DNA from: Methyloterricola oryzae
GTDB lineage: Bacteria; Pseudomonadota; Gammaproteobacteria; Methylococcales; Methylococcaceae
Length of the DNA: 64,000 nt
NCBI RefSeq assembly: GCF_000934725.1
Contig: NZ_JYNS01000016.1
Coordinates: forward strand, 1-64,000
Reading direction: 5' to 3'
The notes below the pieces were generated by a model. That model was given only the letters and a program-made list of their open reading frames with translations, did no database searches and was not told where the DNA came from. The first letter of the stretch is position 1. Each line of letters begins with the position of its first letter. Below are positions 41,920 to 52,020 of this stretch, piece after piece. The position numbers were made by a program, and so were the translations under genes.

Positions 41920-43760
41920 CAGGGACTGCCTTTCAGGTACTGTTCGATGACGGCCCTGGCGATGGGCGCCGCCACCGAGCCGCCATGTCCCCCGTTTTCC
42001 GCCAGTACCGCAACGGCGATGCGCGGATCCTCGGCGGGCGCAAAGGCAATAAACCAAGCATGGTCCTTGAGGGTTTCCTTCACGTGCATCTTCTTGTAAT
42101 CCTGATCCTGGCGCACCGTGAATACCTGTGCCGTGCCGGTCTTGCCGGCGACGTGATAGCTCAGTCCCGGGGCGATGCCTTTGGCCGTCCCGGCCTGACT
42201 GTGAACCACATCGACCATGGCGTCCACCACCGTGCGCCAGTGCGCCGGATCGATGGAAATCCTTTCCGCGGCACCGCGTGGATAGGGGCTGGCGTCGTTC
42301 GTGGGAGATTTGATCGTCCCAACGACCCGCGGCTGCACCACCCTGCCCTTGCTGGCCAGTGTGGCCACCGCGCGCGCCAGTTGCACCGGCGTAACCTGGA
42401 CATAGCCCTGGCCGATGCCGGCGATCAAGGTTTCACCGGGAAACCAGGGTTGGCGGCGGTGGCGTTTTTTCCACTCCAGGGAGGGATACAAGCCGTTGCG
42501 TTCTCCGTCCAGATCGATGCCGGTTTTCTGCCCGAAACCAAACTGCGTCATGTAGTCGTGCATGCGCTCGATCCCCAGGTGCTGCGCCAGGTCGTAGAAA
42601 TACACATCGCAGGATTGCACGATGGCGTAGCGCATATCCACCGTGCCGTGACCGCCCTTGCGCCAGTCGCGGTACTTGTGTTCAGAGCCGGACAGGCGGT
42701 AGAAGCCCGGACAATAGACATGATGTCCAGGGCTGAACTGGCCCAGGGTCAGGCCGGCCAGCGCCATGAAGGGCTTAACCGTGGAGCCCGGCGGATAGAC
42801 GCCACGCAGGGCGCGGTTGTAGAGCGGCCGGCTGGGCGAGGATTGCAGCGCCTCGTAGGCGTCGCGCTTGATGCCCTGGACGAAGGGGTTGGGATCGAAG
42901 CTGGGCTTGCTGGCCAAAACCAGCACATTGCCGGTGTCGGGCTCGATGGCTACCACCGAGCCGTTGAAGTCCTGCAGCGCATCGAAGGCGGTCTTCTGCA
43001 GCTTGATATCCAGTGTCAGGTGCAGATCAGCTCCGGACAGCGGCTCATTCTGGCCGATGACGTTGATCGACCGTCCCTGCACATTGGTTTCCAGTTCTTC
43101 GTAACCGGTCTTGCCATGCAGCAGGGACTCGTAGGTTTTCTCCACCCCGTTCTTGCCGATGTGGAAGGTACCGCTGTAGACGGATGGGTCCAGGGTCTGC
43201 AGTTCGGCCTCGCTGATGCGGCCCACATAGCCCACCACGTGCGCCGTGAGTTCGCCGTAAGGGTAGGCGCGCAACAGCCGGGCATGGATCTCCACGCCAG
43301 GGAAATAGGGCATTTTCACCGCAAAACGGGCGATTTCCTCTTCGCTCAGTTGCAGGCGGAGCGGCACGCCTTCGAAAATCTTGTGGCGCGTGCGCAGGGA
43401 GTTGAAGCGGGCGATTTCTTCGTCCGTGATGTTCAGCAGCTTTTTCAGCTCGGCCAGGGTCGCGCCCATGTCGGGCACCTGCTCGGGGATCAGCTCCAAG
43501 CTATAGGTCGGGTAGTTGTCCGCCAGCACCTCGCCATTACGGTCGAAGATCATGCCTCGTGTGGGCGGCAGGGGCGAAATTTTCACCCGGTTGTCCCGCG
43601 ACAGCGTGGCGTAGTATTCATGTCCGACCACCTGCAGATAGATCAGCCTGACGGTCAGGGCCGCCGTCGCCACGGCGATGAAAAGGGCGCTGGCAACGAT
43701 GCGATTGAGGAATAGCCGCTGCTCGCGGAAGCGGTCCTTGATGGTGAATTCCTGGATCAT
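41919..43760 (-). CDS. mrdA: Penicillin-binding protein 2 (transpeptidase)
   Basis: The class B transpeptidase for cell elongation, partner of RodA. The 613-residue protein has an N-terminal membrane helix (about 22-45), a pedestal/dimerisation domain, and the transpeptidase domain with Ser326 in YPPGSTVKP, the SCD motif in VQSCDVYFYD and KTGTAQ. Length and order match the E. coli enzyme closely. It lies between mreD and rodA. Confidence 0.97.
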   Translation of the reverse strand: MIQEFTIKDRFREQRLFLNRIVASALFIAVATAALTVRLIYLQVVGHEYYATLSRDNRVKISPLPPTRGMIFDRNGEVLADNYPTYSLELIPEQVPDMGATLAELKKLLNITDEEIARFNSLRTRHKIFEGVPLRLQLSEEEIARFAVKMPYFPGVEIHARLLRAYPYGELTAHVVGYVGRISEAELQTLDPSVYSGTFHIGKNGVEKTYESLLHGKTGYEELETNVQGRSINVIGQNEPLSGADLHLTLDIKLQKTAFDALQDFNGSVVAIEPDTGNVLVLASKPSFDPNPFVQGIKRDAYEALQSSPSRPLYNRALRGVYPPGSTVKPFMALAGLTLGQFSPGHHVYCPGFYRLSGSEHKYRDWRKGGHGTVDMRYAIVQSCDVYFYDLAQHLGIERMHDYMTQFGFGQKTGIDLDGERNGLYPSLEWKKRHRRQPWFPGETLIAGIGQGYVQVTPVQLARAVATLASKGRVVQPRVVGTIKSPTNDASPYPRGAAERISIDPAHWRTVVDAMVDVVHSQAGTAKGIAPGLSYHVAGKTGTAQVFTVRQDQDYKKMHVKETLKDHAWFIAFAPAEDPRIAVAVLAENGGHGGSVAAPIARAVIEQYLKGSP

Positions 43761-43802
43761 TGCCGAATGTCCGGCATGTGTGCGCTGTTGGCCCGGGCGC
43801 GG

Positions 43803-44291
43803 TCAGAAGATGTGGAAACTGCGCCGTACATGCCGGAGAGCCACGAAAATGGCGGGCCACAGGGCCGCGCCAGTCAGGGATGGCAGCCAATAAGCGAGGC
43901 TGAGGCTGTTGGCGCCCTTGTGATTCTGCGACCAGAGCACCAGGAGCTGGCTCGCCAGCAGCAGCGGCAGGGTAGCCACCGCCTGCTGATACAGGGGGTA
44001 CAGCCGCAGCTGCCGGTGCAGATGCAGGCAGCAATAAGCGACCACGGCGTAGGCCAGGGCGTGCTGCCCGAGCAGCCGTCCGGTCAGCACATCGGTGATC
44101 AGCCCCGTGAACCAGGCCGTGCCCACCCCGACCCGGTCCGGGAGTGCCAGATTCCAATAGATCAGGAACAACAGTACCCAATCCGGATTGTAGATGGACA
44201 GCCCGTGGGGGAGCGCGACGATCCTCATGGCCATCGCCAGGATCAGGCTGAAGGCCACGACCAGCGTGGCGATCGGATTATTGGCGGGCAT
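43803..44291 (-). CDS. mreD: Rod-shape protein MreD
   Basis: A 162-residue inner-membrane protein with about five hydrophobic segments. The MreD pattern is visible: PDWVLLFLIYWNLALPDRVG, followed by GLITDVLTGRLLGQHALAY. It partners MreC in the elongation complex. Its start overlaps the 3' end of mreC by 14 nt. Confidence 0.94.
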   Translation of the reverse strand: MPANNPIATLVVAFSLILAMAMRIVALPHGLSIYNPDWVLLFLIYWNLALPDRVGVGTAWFTGLITDVLTGRLLGQHALAYAVVAYCCLHLHRQLRLYPLYQQAVATLPLLLASQLLVLWSQNHKGANSLSLAYWLPSLTGAALWPAIFVALRHVRRSFHIF

Positions 44292-45216
44292 GGGGCGCTC
44301 CCCGGGCCTTGCCCCGGATCGCGGGGTTCGGCGTCGGCGCGGCTGAGGGCGCCGGCGTTTCCGGCGCCTGCTCAGCGGGCGGCGGAATGCGCGGGATCGG
44401 GTCCTGTTTGCTCCATACCATCAGCAATTCGCGGCTTCGGTCCAGCTTGGCCAGGGGCACGGCCGTGACCTTGGCAAAGGGGCTGGTCTGCGTGGAAAGG
44501 GTGGTCACGGTCGCCACGGGGTAACCTTGCGGGAAAACCCCGCCCATGCCCGATGTCACCAGCAGGTCGCCGGGCTTGATATCCGCATTGCTGGTCAGAT
44601 AGGGCAGGTAGAGTTTGTCGATTTGTCCGGAGCCTAGGGCGATGGTGCGCAGGCCATTGCGGTTTACTTGAACCGGAATCGCGTGGTTTGGATCGGTGAT
44701 GAGCATCACCTGGGCGTTGTAGGGCGTGACTCTCAGGACTTGTCCAACCACGCCGCTGGCGTCTACCACCGGCTGCCCCGGATAGATGCCGAAGCGGCTG
44801 CCCTTGTTGACCATGACCACGTGCTCGTAGGGGACCAGGTTGACTTCCAGCAGTTCGGCGATGAGCACCTGCTCGCCCAGCTTGAACGAGGTTTCCAGCA
44901 GGCCGCGCAGGCGGATGTTCTCCTGTTGCAGGGAATCGAACTTGAGCAGCTGCGATTTGAGCCGAATCTGCTCCTCATGCAGGCGCTGGTTGTCTTTCAG
45001 CAGTTCCTCGCGACTGGACAAGCTTTCGGACAAGTTGCGCCACCCGTTGATCGGCGAACTCACCAGTTGCTGCAGCGGATACACCAGCACCGCAAGGCTG
45101 GTGCGCAATGGATTCAGCATGCCGCGTTGCTCGGCGGCCAAGAGGGCGAAGGAGGCCAGGACACAAGCAAGCAGCCTGAGATTGAGCGAAGGTCCCTTGG
45201 TAAAGATCGGTTTGAT
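44278..45216 (-). CDS. mreC: Rod-shape protein MreC, apparent ATC start codon
   Basis: A periplasmic scaffold of the elongation complex: one N-terminal membrane helix, a coiled coil (about residues 65-105), two beta domains (GQPVVDASGVVGQV, DLLVTSGMGGVFPQGYPVA) and a Pro/Ala-rich tail. The first canonical-type start in frame, TTG 45141, would delete the membrane-anchor region. The frame stays open and MreC-like back to 45216, reading IKPIFTKGPSLNLRL, which aligns with E. coli MKPIFSRGPSLQIRL; ATC stands where Met should be. The frame is closed by TAG at 45220-45222, and AGGGAG lies 7 nt before the ATC. So translation probably starts at ATC 45216-45214 (312 residues). Confidence 0.88.
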   Translation of the reverse strand: MKPIFTKGPSLNLRLLACVLASFALLAAEQRGMLNPLRTSLAVLVYPLQQLVSSPINGWRNLSESLSSREELLKDNQRLHEEQIRLKSQLLKFDSLQQENIRLRGLLETSFKLGEQVLIAELLEVNLVPYEHVVMVNKGSRFGIYPGQPVVDASGVVGQVLRVTPYNAQVMLITDPNHAIPVQVNRNGLRTIALGSGQIDKLYLPYLTSNADIKPGDLLVTSGMGGVFPQGYPVATVTTLSTQTSPFAKVTAVPLAKLDRSRELLMVWSKQDPIPRIPPPAEQAPETPAPSAAPTPNPAIRGKARGAPHARQ

Positions 45217-45260
45217 GAACTATCTCCCTGCCGAGGCGTGCGCCGCACGCAGCGGCGGCG

Positions 45261-46400
<1,140 letters not shown>

Positions 46401-46541
46401 TCACCGGACCGGCCCTCGAGCCGACCGACGGACGCGGTGCAGGGAGGCGCAGAGGCGTTTCTCGGCCGCTTGCGGGGCTTGTCCGCGTTCATGATGATGG
46501 GCCACACACAGACCAAATCGAAATGACCTCAAGGGGATCGC

Positions 46542-46829
46542 ATGTCTCTAACCGCTGCAGATGTGAACAAAATTGCCTGGCTGGGACGGCTCGCCATCGA
46601 CGCCGACAAGGTGGATGCCTACGCCCGCGACCTGTCAGGCATCCTGGATTTCGTCGAGCAGATGAGTACCGTGGATACTTCCAACGTGCCGCCCATGGCC
46701 CATCCCCTGGATATGGCCCAGAGGCTGCGGGCCGATAGCGTGACCGAGCAGGATCAGCGCGAGCAGTTCCAGGCGCATGCGCCGCTGGTGGAAGCAGGCC
46801 TGTATTTGGTGCCCAAAGTGATCGAATAA
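46542..46829 (+). CDS. gatC: Asp/Glu-tRNA amidotransferase subunit C
   Basis: A 95-residue subunit that stabilises GatA in the GatCAB complex, which converts Glu-tRNA(Gln) and/or Asp-tRNA(Asn) to the amide form. It begins [19 protein letters not shown] after Met and carries [17 protein letters not shown], both typical. AGGGGA precedes ATG 46542. First gene of gatCAB, divergent from mreB. Confidence 0.96.
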   Translation: MSLTAADVNKIAWLGRLAIDADKVDAYARDLSGILDFVEQMSTVDTSNVPPMAHPLDMAQRLRADSVTEQDQREQFQAHAPLVEAGLYLVPKVIE

Positions 46830-46929
46830 GCCCCGCCCAGATTCCGTCCGCGGCTCGCGTATTCAGGTCCGAGCCCATTCCGAACCCGGAGCCCGCAGGC
46901 CCCGACCATTCGAACCCGAGAAATTACCG

Positions 46930-48384
46930 ATGCACGACAAGACCATCGTGGAGCTGGCCAAAGGCCTGCGCAACAAAGATTTCAGCAGCACCGAGCTGAC
47001 GCGAACCTACCTGGACCGCATTGCAGCGATCAACCCGACGCTCAATGCCTTCGTCACCGTCACCGGCGAGCAGGCACTCAATCAGGCCGAGGCCGCGGAC
47101 CGGCGCCTGGCCGCAGGCGATGCGGGCCCCTTGACCGGCGTTCCCATCGCCCAGAAAGACATCTTCTGCACCCAAGGTGTCCGCACCAGCTGCGGCTCCA
47201 GGATGCTGGATAACTTCATCGCATCCTACAACGCCACCGTCGTCGAGCATTTTCAGCAGGCCGGCGCGGTGATGCTGGGCAAGCTGAACATGGACGAGTT
47301 CGCCATGGGCTCCTCCAACGAAACCAGCCACTACGGACCGGTGCGCAATCCCTGGGATACCGAGACCGTGCCGGGCGGCTCTTCCGGCGGGTCGGCCGCG
47401 GCGGTCGCCGCGCGCCTGGCACCCGGCGCTACCGGCACAGACACCGGCGGCTCCATCCGCCAGCCGGCCTCGTTCTGCGGCATCACCGGGCTTAAGCCCA
47501 CTTACGGTCTGGTGTCCCGCTATGGCATGATCGCTTTTGCCTCGAGTCTGGACCAGGGCGGTCCCATGGCTCGCACCGCGGAAGACTGCGCCCTGATGCT
47601 GCAGGTCATGGCCGGCTTCGATCCGAAGGATTCCACCAGCGTGGACCGCCCGGTACCCGACTATGCCGCCGGATTGAACCAGAGCCTGGAAGGCCTGCGC
47701 ATCGGTTTGCCCAAGGAGTTCTTCGGCGAAGGGCTCGACGCCGATATCGCGCGCCTGATCGATGAGGCCGTGGGCGAGTACCAGAAGCTCGGCGCGACGG
47801 TAAAGGAAGTCGCGCTGCCCAATATGAACCTGTCCGCGCCGGCCTACTACGTGGTGGCGCCCGCCGAGTGCTCTTCCAATCTGGCTCGCTTCGACGGGGT
47901 GCGCTTCGGCTACCGTTGCGAGAGTCCGAAGGACCTGGCGGACCTGTATACCCGTTCGCGGGGCGAGGGCTTTGGCGCGGAGGTCAAGCGCCGCATCCTG
48001 ATCGGCACCTATGTGCTGTCCGCCGGTTACTACGATGCCTATTACCTGAAGGCGCAAAAGATCCGCCGCCTGATCAGCGAGGACTTCAGGCAGGCCTTCG
48101 AGGAGGTGGACGTGATCATGGGACCCACCTCGCCTTCGGTGGCTTTCCGCTTCGGTGAAAAAAGCGCCGATCCCATCGCCATGTATCTGTCCGATATCTA
48201 CACCATCGCCGTGAACCTGGCGGGCCTGCCCGGTATGTCGGTGCCGGTGGGCTTCTCCAAGGGGCTGCCGGTGGGCATGCAGATCATCGGCAATTATTTC
48301 TCCGAGAGCCGGCTGCTCAATGTCGCTCACCGCTACCAGCAGGTGACGGACTGGCACGCCCAGGCTCCCAAAGCATTCGCATGA
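46930..48384 (+). CDS. gatA: Asp/Glu-tRNA amidotransferase subunit A
   Basis: The glutaminase subunit that releases ammonia from glutamine for the amidation. The 484-residue amidase-signature protein has the catalytic Lys in [10 protein letters not shown], and the Ser-cisSer pair in [20 protein letters not shown] and [16 protein letters not shown]. Length is normal. It lies 100 bp after gatC and 12 bp before gatB. Confidence 0.98.
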   Translation: MHDKTIVELAKGLRNKDFSSTELTRTYLDRIAAINPTLNAFVTVTGEQALNQAEAADRRLAAGDAGPLTGVPIAQKDIFCTQGVRTSCGSRMLDNFIASYNATVVEHFQQAGAVMLGKLNMDEFAMGSSNETSHYGPVRNPWDTETVPGGSSGGSAAAVAARLAPGATGTDTGGSIRQPASFCGITGLKPTYGLVSRYGMIAFASSLDQGGPMARTAEDCALMLQVMAGFDPKDSTSVDRPVPDYAAGLNQSLEGLRIGLPKEFFGEGLDADIARLIDEAVGEYQKLGATVKEVALPNMNLSAPAYYVVAPAECSSNLARFDGVRFGYRCESPKDLADLYTRSRGEGFGAEVKRRILIGTYVLSAGYYDAYYLKAQKIRRLISEDFRQAFEEVDVIMGPTSPSVAFRFGEKSADPIAMYLSDIYTIAVNLAGLPGMSVPVGFSKGLPVGMQIIGNYFSESRLLNVAHRYQQVTDWHAQAPKAFA

Positions 48385-48396
48385 GAGGTTAAAAAG

Positions 48397-49830
48397 ATGG
48401 AGTGGGAAACCGTCATCGGGCTGGAAGTGCATGCCCAGCTTGCCACCAAGTCCAAGATTTTTTCCGGGGCCGCCACCGCCTATGGTGCGGTGCCCAATAC
48501 CCAGGCCTGCGCCGTGGATCTGGGACTGCCGGGCGTTTTGCCGGTCTTGAACCGGGAAGCCGTGCGCATGGCCGTCAAGTTTGGCCTGGCCATCGGCGCC
48601 CACATCGCGCCGCGCTCGGTGTTCGCGCGCAAGAACTACTTCTACCCGGATCTGCCCAAGGGCTACCAGATCAGCCAGTACGATCTGCCGGTGGTGGGCA
48701 ACGGCCACCTCAATATCCTGGCGGACGGCGAGGAGAGGACCATCGGCATCACCCGCGCCCATCTGGAGGAGGACGCCGGCAAGTCGCTGCATGAGGACTT
48801 CCACGGCTACAGCGGGATCGACTTGAATCGCGCCGGCACACCCTTGCTGGAAATCGTGTCCGAGCCGGACCTGCGCTCCGCCAAGGAAGCTGTAGCCTAC
48901 CTCAAGAAACTGCACGCCCTGGTGCGTTACCTGGAAATCTGCGATGGCAACATGCAGGAGGGCTCCTTCCGCTGCGACGCCAATGTCTCGGTGCGGCCCA
49001 AGGGCCAGGCGAAATTCGGCACCCGCGCCGAGATCAAGAACCTCAATTCCTTCCGCTTCGTCGAGAAGGCCATCAACTTCGAGATCGAGCGTCAGATCGA
49101 GCTGATCGAGGGTGGCGGCGAGGTGGTGCAGGAGACCCGGCTATACGATTCGGCCAAGGACGAGACTCGCTCAATGCGCAGCAAGGAAGAGGCCAACGAC
49201 TACCGTTACTTCCCCGATCCCGACTTGTTGCCCCTGGAGATCGAGCCCGGCTTCATCGAGGAGGTCAAGCAGACCTTGCCGGAATTGCCCGACGAGAAGC
49301 GCGACCGCTTCAAGAGCGAATATGGCCTGAACGACTACGACGCCATCGTGCTGACCGCCACCCGCGAACTGGCGGATTACTACGAGGCGGTGGTGAAGGC
49401 GGCCGGTTGCGACGCCAAACTCTGCGCCAACTGGGTGATGGGTGAGCTGGCCGGGGCTTTGAACAAGGCGGGACTTGAAATCGAGGAGAGCCCGGTGGAA
49501 GCAGCGCGCCTGGCGGGGCTGGTGCAGCGCATTGCCGACGAGACCATTTCCGGCAAGATCGCCAAGCAGGTCTTCGAGGCCTTGTGGGAAAGCAAGGCGA
49601 CGGCAGATGAGGTCATCGAGCAGCAAGGTCTCAAGCAGATCACCGATACCGGCGCCATCGAGGCCATCATCGACAAGATCATCGCGGACAACCCGGCCCA
49701 GGTGGAGCAGTACCGCTCGGGCAAGGACAAGCTGTTCGGCTTCTTCGTGGGGCAGGCCATGAAGGCCACCGGCGGCAAGGCCAACCCGCAGCAGCTCAAT
49801 GACCTGCTGAAGTCCAAGCTGGCGGGTTGA
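48397..49830 (+). CDS. gatB: Asp/Glu-tRNA amidotransferase subunit B
   Basis: The subunit that activates the mischarged aminoacyl-tRNA and receives ammonia from GatA. The 477-residue protein has [20 protein letters not shown] at the start, the [14 protein letters not shown] segment and [17 protein letters not shown], and the C-terminal YqeY-like helical domain (LNDLLKSKL end). AGAGGT precedes ATG 48397. Last gene of gatCAB. Confidence 0.98.
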   Translation: MEWETVIGLEVHAQLATKSKIFSGAATAYGAVPNTQACAVDLGLPGVLPVLNREAVRMAVKFGLAIGAHIAPRSVFARKNYFYPDLPKGYQISQYDLPVVGNGHLNILADGEERTIGITRAHLEEDAGKSLHEDFHGYSGIDLNRAGTPLLEIVSEPDLRSAKEAVAYLKKLHALVRYLEICDGNMQEGSFRCDANVSVRPKGQAKFGTRAEIKNLNSFRFVEKAINFEIERQIELIEGGGEVVQETRLYDSAKDETRSMRSKEEANDYRYFPDPDLLPLEIEPGFIEEVKQTLPELPDEKRDRFKSEYGLNDYDAIVLTATRELADYYEAVVKAAGCDAKLCANWVMGELAGALNKAGLEIEESPVEAARLAGLVQRIADETISGKIAKQVFEALWESKATADEVIEQQGLKQITDTGAIEAIIDKIIADNPAQVEQYRSGKDKLFGFFVGQAMKATGGKANPQQLNDLLKSKLAG

Positions 49831-49878
49831 ATCGATGGGGCGGGCCGCCGGCGCGGCTCGCCTCCAACCGGCGCTGGG

Positions 49879-50091
49879 CTAGAACAACCGCTCCATTGAG
49901 ACGACCTCGCCGGAATCGTCCATTTTGATCAACGAGAATTCGCCGTAGGTGCTCTTGGCCAGGTAGGTGTGATCGCCGAGATAGATGACGTGGGCGTCGG
50001 GCACCAGTTCATGCACCGCCCGCACCTCCACGTCCGAACCGCTGCAGGCAGCCAGCAGGAAGGCCAGGCCGGCGATGGTGAGTACTTTCAT
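49879..50091 (-). CDS. Small lipoprotein, 70 residues
   Basis: A short protein with a lipoprotein signal (MKVLTIAGLAFLLAAC, Cys16) and a mature part of about 55 residues rich in beta-prone stretches (AHVIYLGDHTYLAKST, GEFSLIKMDDSGEV). GGAA stands upstream of the ATG. No family is recognised. It starts 38 bp after the yicC stop on the same strand and could share its transcript. Convergent with gatB. Confidence 0.65.
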   Translation of the reverse strand: MKVLTIAGLAFLLAACSGSDVEVRAVHELVPDAHVIYLGDHTYLAKSTYGEFSLIKMDDSGEVVSMERLF

Positions 50092-50129
50092 ACCGTTCGA
50101 TTTCCGTTACGCGCCATGGCCAGCAGGCT

Positions 50130-51002
50130 TCATTCCACGTTTTGGACCTGCTCGCGAATCTGTTCTATGAGCACCTTCAGTTCCACGGAGGCGCGCGTGG
50201 TTTCCGTGTCCGCCGATTTGGAGCCCAAGGTGTTGGCTTCCCGGTTCATTTCCTGCATCAAGAAATCCAGCCGACGGCCTGCCGCATCCCGTTGCTCGAT
50301 GGCGCGTTCCACTTCGGTGAGATGGGATTCCAGACGGTCCAGTTCCTCGGCCACATCCCATTTTTGCGCCAGGTAGACCATTTCCTGCTCGAGCCGGTCT
50401 TCGTCCGGCTTGGCCGCCAGTTCCGTGACGCGCAGCCTGAGCTTTTCGCGCATGGCGGCCAGCACCTCCGGCAGACGCAGGCGAACGCCCGCCACGATTT
50501 CCCGCATCTGGCTGCAGCGGCTGGCGATCAAGAGCGCCAATTGCCGGCCCTCGGTTTCGCGCACCCGAACCAGCCCTGCCAAGGCCTCATCCAGCAGGTC
50601 AAGCAGGCCGGGAGCCAGGGTTTCCCGGTCCACTTCCGCCTCATTGAGCACGCCCGGCCAGCGGAGCACGTCAAGGGCAGAAAAGCTTGCGAGTTCGCGT
50701 CCGCTCAAGGTCTCGATGCGGGAGGCTGCGGCGAGCAGGCTGCCCGCCAGTTCCAGATTGACGGGCAGGCCTTCCGCTTGAGCTTCCCTCCGCTTCAGGA
50801 CCAGGGTGGCCTCGACGCGGCCGCGCTTCAGCAAAGCTGCGATGCGCGTGCGCGCATCGCCTTCCACGAAGCGGAAGGAATCCGGCAGGCGCAAGGCCGT
50901 GTCCAGGTAACGGTGATTGACCGAGCGGAGTTCCCAGGTGAATACCCAGGCACCGATTTCGCGTTCCGCCAGTGCGAACGCGGTCATACTTCGTAGAGTC
51001 AT
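50130..51002 (-). CDS. yicC: YicC/YloC-family endoribonuclease
   Basis: A 290-residue protein of the YicC family, reported elsewhere as an endoribonuclease involved in small-RNA turnover. The N-terminal signature MTLRSMTAFALAEREIGAW, the segment ELRSVNHRYLDTALRLP and the C-terminal RLDFLMQEMNREANTLGSK are plain. ATG 51002 is used; the open frame beyond it overlaps the divergent kinase gene. gmk and rpoZ, frequent partners, are not adjacent here. Confidence 0.95.
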   Translation of the reverse strand: MTLRSMTAFALAEREIGAWVFTWELRSVNHRYLDTALRLPDSFRFVEGDARTRIAALLKRGRVEATLVLKRREAQAEGLPVNLELAGSLLAAASRIETLSGRELASFSALDVLRWPGVLNEAEVDRETLAPGLLDLLDEALAGLVRVRETEGRQLALLIASRCSQMREIVAGVRLRLPEVLAAMREKLRLRVTELAAKPDEDRLEQEMVYLAQKWDVAEELDRLESHLTEVERAIEQRDAAGRRLDFLMQEMNREANTLGSKSADTETTRASVELKVLIEQIREQVQNVE

Positions 51003-51044
51003 TTCTTGTTTATACTGGAGCGGCGGCAACGAAAGCGGCATGTT

Positions 51045-52001
51045 ATGCCGAATCCCCAAACCTGGAAACCCTGCGTGACCGCCATGGGAACCCCCTTCAA
51101 TCCACGTGACTATCCGGAGTCCTGGTATTTTCTGCAGCCCGGCACCGTGGTGGATCAATATATCATCGAGCGCGCCTTGGCTGGCGGGGGGTTTAGTTCA
51201 GTCTACCTGGCCCGGCAACGCGCCGATCAGCACCAGGTCGCCATCAAGGAATACCTGCCGCGGCGTCTCGCGCACCGAACCTGGCAGAACCAGGTGGTTC
51301 CGAACGACGATGCCGCCCGGCCGATGTTCATCAAGGGGCGCAAGCGCTTTCTGGAAGAAGCCAAGGTGCTTGCCACGCTGCACCACCCCAACGTAGTGGA
51401 AGTGCGCAATTTCTTCCAGGCCAATGCCACGGTCTATCTTGTGATGACCTATGAATACGGCAAGATTCTGGGTGACTATCTCAAGGAAAAGGCGGGCAGT
51501 CTCAGCGAGCAGTTCCTCATGACGGTGTTTCCGGCCTTGCTTGAGGCGCTCAAGGCCATCCATGCCCGTGGCCTGCTGCATCTGGACGTAAAGCCCCACA
51601 ATATCCTGATTCGCGTCGGCGGTGACCCCATTCTGCTCGACTTCGGTGCGGTCCAGCCCTATCCCTTCACCGGCGAGGCAAAGACCGGCAAGGTGTTGAC
51701 CAATGGTTTTTCCCCTGTCGAGCAATATGCGGATGACGGTCGCTTGGGACCCTGGAGCGATATCTATGCGGTGGGCGCAACCATGCGCATGTGCCTGGAT
51801 GGCCAACCTCCCCCGCAGGCTCTGGAGCGCCGTGAGAAGGATCGCCTGATTCCCGCGTCCAAAGCTTTCCAGCGCAAATACCCGGCCTATTTGCTCGCCG
51901 CCATCGATGCCGCCATGAGCGTGGAGCCACAGGATCGGCCGCAAAGCGCCGATGACTTGCTGGCTGCCCTCGGCCCTGCGCGTCGTTCAGACGCTGAATA
52001 G
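51045..52001 (+). CDS. Hanks-type serine/threonine protein kinase, non-RD
   Basis: A 318-residue cytoplasmic kinase with no membrane segment. Visible motifs: Gly-rich loop LAGGGFSSVYLA (45-56), Lys68 in VAIKEY, Glu in FLEEAKVL, catalytic loop HLDVKPHN (179-186) and DFG at 199-201. The Arg of HRD is Leu180, so this is a non-RD kinase, which usually means activity is not switched by activation-loop phosphorylation. No phosphatase or forkhead-domain gene is next to it. It is divergent from yicC and convergent with the acylase gene. Confidence 0.9.
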   Translation: MPNPQTWKPCVTAMGTPFNPRDYPESWYFLQPGTVVDQYIIERALAGGGFSSVYLARQRADQHQVAIKEYLPRRLAHRTWQNQVVPNDDAARPMFIKGRKRFLEEAKVLATLHHPNVVEVRNFFQANATVYLVMTYEYGKILGDYLKEKAGSLSEQFLMTVFPALLEALKAIHARGLLHLDVKPHNILIRVGGDPILLDFGAVQPYPFTGEAKTGKVLTNGFSPVEQYADDGRLGPWSDIYAVGATMRMCLDGQPPPQALERREKDRLIPASKAFQRKYPAYLLAAIDAAMSVEPQDRPQSADDLLAALGPARRSDAE

Positions 52002-52020
52002 ACTTCTTCGCTCGTTCTTC

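Noticed and set aside
41985-43715. 576-residue open frame antisense to mrdA
   Set aside because: Entirely within mrdA on the other strand, without ribosome-binding site or recognisable domain.
46924-48915. 663-residue open frame antisense to gatA and gatB
   Set aside because: It mirrors two certain genes; long antisense frames are expected in high-GC coding DNA, and the product resembles no family.
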